Shown here: in pieces, positions 61,029-64,000 of the stretch
How positions within the stretch are numbered: position 1 is the stretch's first letter
How the letters are laid out: each line of letters opens with the position of its first letter
Assembly: GCA_036867785.1 (NCBI GenBank)
Contig: CP145422.1
Coordinates: 62,001-126,000, forward strand
Source: Plasmodiophora brassicae
Taxonomy: Eukaryota; Endomyxa: Phytomyxea; Phytomyxea; Plasmodiophorida
Length of the DNA: 64,000 bases
Reading direction: 5' to 3'
Position numbers and translations under genes: made by a program
The notes under the pieces: model-generated
Databases searched by the model: none
The model's input: the letters and a program-made list of their open reading frames with translations, nothing else
Told to the model about the DNA's origin: nothing

Positions 61029-61791
61029 ATGCCCAGCGATGGCGATGGCGCCGGGCACCTGTTCGGCAACTTCCGCAAGTACTATGCGTTTCATCCGCCG
61101 GCGGAACGCACGCGGTTGCTGGAGGGCAACGGCGCGTACAACGCGTTCCTGTCGTGCAGGGCGCCCCCGATGGTCCTGGCGGACCTCGGTTGCAATTCGG
61201 GGGATCTGAGCGTGGAGGTCTGGCGGCACGCCGGCCGCTTCGTCGGCCCGTGTCACATGATCGCAGTCGACCTTGATCCAGGTGTGTTGATGTTCGCGTT
61301 ATGGCCTAGTATTCTCCAATTCTGTGCGTGTAGACCTGGTCGATCGTGCTGCCGAAGCGCACGCCAACGAACACGTTCGGTTCGTGGCCGCTGATGTGTG
61401 TTCGCCCGATTGCCGGGCGATTCTCGATGCGTTCCTACGCGACCATGGCCGCGTCCGCTTCGACGTCCTGTGTCTGTTCAGTATGACGATGTGGATCCAT
61501 ATGACGTTCGGCGACGACGCACTGGTCGACTTCCTGCGTTATTGCACGACGATTGCCGACGGTATCGTCGTCGAGCCGCAGACGTGGAAGTCGTACCAAG
61601 CCTGTCGAGAACGTTGTCGACGCCGTAAGCTGCCGCAGCCTGCACAACTGGCCAGCATCAGGCTGCGCCAGGACGCTCTGCTGGCGGCGATCGACGCCGT
61701 CTTGACCGAGAGTGGCGCGTTTGTCGGCCACGTGGTGGGCGTCACGAATTGGGGCCGCACCATAACCTTCTATGCCAGAAGGCACGGGTAA
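61029..61791 (+). CDS. BCDIN3D/Bin3-like RNA 5'-phosphate methyltransferase
   Basis: SAM-dependent methyltransferase of the Bin3 family; BCDIN3D methylates the 5'-monophosphate of certain tRNA and small RNAs. It starts MPSDGDGAGHLFGNFRKYYA with the family's YYAFHPPAERTRLLE. The SAM motif is VLADLGCNSGDLSVEVW, then MIAVDLDP, an intron (about 61281-61330) and DLVDRAAEAHANEHVRFVA. The family hallmark is FDVLCLFSMTMWIHMTFGDD followed by IVVEPQTWKSYQACRERCRR. It ends VTNWGRTITFYARR. Every Bin3 block is present at normal spacing, so an active enzyme is likely. Confidence 0.9.
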
Positions 61792-61919
61792 GTTGCGGAC
61801 GATATACATTCATCTATTATACTGGAGCACTGTCAGCGTCAGCGGCGGGGGGCTGCTGGGACAGACGGGCCGTTGCGATCTGCGCTTGAGATTCTCAGAC
61901 GGCGCCGCAGATATCTTGC

Positions 61920-62750
61920 ATGGGTTGTGGCCAATCGTCTGCGGCTACTGTATCGCCTGACGATGGGCGTAAGAACGCCGAGGTGGCATTCCAGGAGTTA
62001 TCCCCGGCAACGCGTGCCGATCAGCACGCGGACGAACTGGCACCGACGGGACAGGTCGCTACGCCCGAGGCTCCTCCAAGGTCAACGGTGACGCCCATCG
62101 AGAACGCGGCAGCAGCCGAAACGTGTAAACCGACGGATCCGGAACCGCCCGCCCAGAACGCGTTTGTTGATGTAAGCGCGCGTCATCCACAGACGCGTGG
62201 CGAACGTCTGACCCGTTACGTCGGGATAGCCGGAAGACAGCGCAGACCTGCCCGCGATCGATCTGCAAGCGGGTCTCGCTCAGGTCGGCGGCGATCGGGC
62301 GTTCCTGATGGTCCTCATCGACGATCTCCTCAGTGAACGCCGTCACCGAGTCGAGGCCATGCAGGTGTGCATAACACGCAATGACCTGAAGGTACTGGAT
62401 CGGCATGGCGTTGAATCGTGCGTCCGCATGGTGATACTGTCGCGCGTCCCGCTCAGCACTGGGCGGTCGTTGCCGACGCGTTGAACTCGTCGGCCATGGC
62501 TATCGGTCTGGCGTCTCTGGCACGTACTGCTCGAGTCATGCAACGATACGCGGTCGCGTTCGAAGCGGGGTCGACGACAGATCCTGTACGCCAATGGCAC
62601 GCTGATCCAACCTGATGACACCGTCTAATGACCTGACGCCATGCACAACAACAGGTGGAGACAAAGGGCAGGTCGCTGTGTTCCAGGCTGGAAGCCGAAT
62701 ACGACCTCGTGAACAAGGCGTTAGCCAAGTTGTCGTCGCCACCGCAATGA
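61920..62750 (+). CDS. Probably myristoylated HPt-fold protein lacking the phospho-His
   Basis: Exon 1 (61920-62171) starts MGCGQSSAATVSPDDG, a strong N-myristoylation plus palmitoylation sequence, followed by a disordered Pro/Ala/Glu-rich linker. Exon 2 (62230-62391) encodes GLAQVGGDRAFLMVLIDDLL and SERRHRVEAMQ. Exon 3 (from 62457) reads HWAVVADALNSSAMAIGLAS, then ARTARVMQRYA. The last exon (to TGA 62748) has CSRLEAEYDLVNKALAKL. Helix spacing matches the histidine phosphotransfer fold residue for residue, but the canonical H-x-L-K-G-S becomes D-A-L-N-S-S. So it is predicted not to carry phosphate. A membrane-tethered regulator or decoy in a phosphorelay is inferred. Confidence 0.6.
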
Positions 62751-62959
62751 ACGGGCACGTTTCACACGGGGACCTCATGGACAGATGAATCATGTCAAAG
62801 CCGGTGCAGGGATCACCAGGGGCTCGTCCCCGCCTCCACCACGTTCGGATTGCATATCGTGTCCCGTCCTGCGTCCGGGGGATCCGCTCGATGGCCAGAA
62901 GAGAAGATATTTTCAGATGAAATCTAACGCCACCCCTTGATCGGTTACCGTCAGTGGCC

Positions 62960-63208
62960 ATGTCGACGCCCGCACGGTTCACGGCGCTGGACAACGGCTG
63001 GAATGGCGCGACAGCATGGTTCCAGGCCCACCAGCTGGCTACTATCGCGGTCGGCGTTGCTCTTGTCGTTATCATCGTTGCGGTGGTGGTCGCGCTGGTG
63101 AGATGCCTCAGAAAGAGGCGCAATGAGAGACGCGCGTTCCAGGTCGTGCGGAAAACGGCAGCAGCCCTCCACAGCCATCATAGCAGAGCGGGACCTCGGA
63201 TGGCCTGA
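62960..63208 (+). CDS. Small single-pass membrane protein
   Basis: This is 82 residues from ATG 62960. MSTPARFTALDNGWNGATAW, a short amphipathic start, precedes one long span (ATIAVGVALVVIIVAVVVAL) followed by a basic cytosolic segment (VRCLRKRRNERRAFQVVRK). No family is recognised. The length and layout resemble small tail or signal-anchored proteins. Confidence 0.5.
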   Translation: MSTPARFTALDNGWNGATAWFQAHQLATIAVGVALVVIIVAVVVALVRCLRKRRNERRAFQVVRKTAAALHSHHSRAGPRMA

Positions 63209-63300
63209 CAGGTGGCGCTACGCCACACCCCGACGTCGCACAGCGGAGGATCCAGGCCAAGGACGATGGCGACCACACCAGGGAGGGAATTAACAGTATA

Positions 63301-64000
63301 TCATTCGCTACTGCCCAGCGACGACACGAGGACCCCGATGACTAGCGGCACGATGACATACCTGGGAGGGTGCGAGAGCCCGATTCAGTACACAGACGCG
63401 AGTAGCGGGGCGCTGCGACACGATTACCAGTACTTGCGGAAGAAGCTCTGCTGCTCAGGGACAGCTTCGGGTTCTTTGTAGACCGACTCCAGATTGAGGG
63501 GGACGGGACCCTCCTTCGGCGTGCCGACATAGGTCGACGTTTTGAACTTGACGCTCGAGGGCGGCGCCGGACACGTTCCGTTGAGCGGCGCCTGGACCGG
63601 TGTCGAGTACTTGACGTGAAAGATGCTGCCCGACGACGTGCTCTGGAACACGAGCACGTCGCTGAAGCCGGACATTAGCAGGGAGCACTGCCACATGTGG
63701 GCACTGTTAGTAACCGCGAATCGCTGTGCGGGAAACACCCCATTCTACCGCATCGACGGACGCCACGATGCACTGGGACGGGTCGGCGTCGGTACCGTCG
63801 GGCACCAGCCGGATCGTATACAAGTCCCGACCGGCAACCAAACCCCGGAAGTCCTTCGACGACGCAGCGCCCGACCCCGATACGTCAACCGATATCGGGG
63901 CGGATCGCGCTGAGCGCGCCCGCACCGTCTTGACATTGACCCTGCGATTCCACGCCGCCTCAGTATACCCGATGGCCCCATCGCCCCCCGCCGACCCCAC
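63301..64000 (-). CDS. EMC10: ER membrane complex subunit 10 (5' end outside the window)
   Basis: Component of the EMC insertase in the ER membrane. The window holds the 3' part. A lumenal beta-domain piece with AGRDLYTIRLVPDGTD and DPSQCIVASVDA is followed by an intron with a TACTAAC branch-point sequence, then CSLLMSGFSDVLVFQSTSSG, PLNGTCPAPPSSVKFKT and VPEQQSFFRKYW. A second intron (from 63426 on the minus strand) leads to the membrane span YVIVPLVIGVLVSSLGSSE and a stop at 63301. The FF-x-KYW-x-x-I-x-P end is diagnostic of EMC10. The upstream part (GYTEAAWNRRVNVKTV) reaches the window edge. Confidence 0.85.

Overview
The window looks like a compact, GC-rich nuclear genome of a unicellular eukaryote. 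Genes lie on both strands with short gaps. Most are cut by very short GT-AG introns (about 50-70 bp where I traced them, one of about 155 bp), and the conserved genes are plainly eukaryotic: UAP56/Sub2, eIF3k, COG1, RAD17, DNA primase large subunit, EMC10, BCDIN3D, Pet127. Crinkler/RHS-type NTPases, secreted ankyrin and LRR proteins, a Crypton recombinase and compact intron-rich genes together fit a protist such as a plasmodiophorid-like rhizarian. That lineage guess is low confidence. I saw no convincing tRNA, rRNA, CRISPR array or prokaryotic operon.

Layout. 0-7 kb: tail of an unknown gene, an acidic orphan protein, an MFS transporter, a coiled-coil protein, a prostaglandin-reductase-like oxidoreductase and a RING-H2 membrane protein. 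6.7-13 kb: a secreted orphan protein with a truncated copy, a 254-bp palindrome, a possible nuclease-fold orphan, a short cytochrome P450 and a RecA-fold protein with a degenerate P-loop. 13-23.3 kb: three tandem copies of a signal peptide + lumenal (PA-like) domain + about seven membrane spans; copies two and three are separated by an intact, intronless Crinkler/RHS-like NTPase-nuclease-SAP gene. 23.5-36 kb: ZC2HC1 zinc finger, thiamine-pyrophosphate-type mitochondrial carrier, RAD17, secreted ankyrin protein, PRIM2, ER cyclophilin, Pet127. 36-38.7 kb: an LRR gene built from seven identical-length exons, with decayed LRR ends on both sides. 38.8-53.6 kb: CYLD-like deubiquitinase, second copy of the nuclease-fold orphan, COG1, FSP1/AIFM2-like oxidoreductase, intronless NmrA-like gene, a poorly resolved stretch, eEF1A lysine methyltransferase, UAP56/Sub2, BTB protein.

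53.6-59.6 kb is a mobile-element island: a possible piggyBac-like fragment, inverted repeats, a BED-finger fragment between clusters of a self-complementary TAGTTATAACTA motif, a C26 tract, a 32-bp minisatellite, a pogo/Tc5-like transposase folded back on itself in a 381-bp inverted duplication, and an apparently complete Crypton-type tyrosine recombinase. 59.6-64 kb returns to housekeeping: JmjC/cupin protein, eIF3k, BCDIN3D-like methyltransferase, a probably myristoylated HPt-fold protein whose phospho-acceptor His is Asp, a small membrane protein and EMC10 (5' end outside the window).

The genes do not form operons. The common theme of the conserved set is replication/checkpoint (PRIM2, RAD17), RNA metabolism (UAP56, BCDIN3D, Pet127, eIF3k) and the secretory pathway (COG1, EMC10, cyclophilin). 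Lineage-specific secreted, receptor-like and transposon-derived genes are interspersed. Gene models with introns were traced by eye; outer coordinates are more reliable than every splice site.
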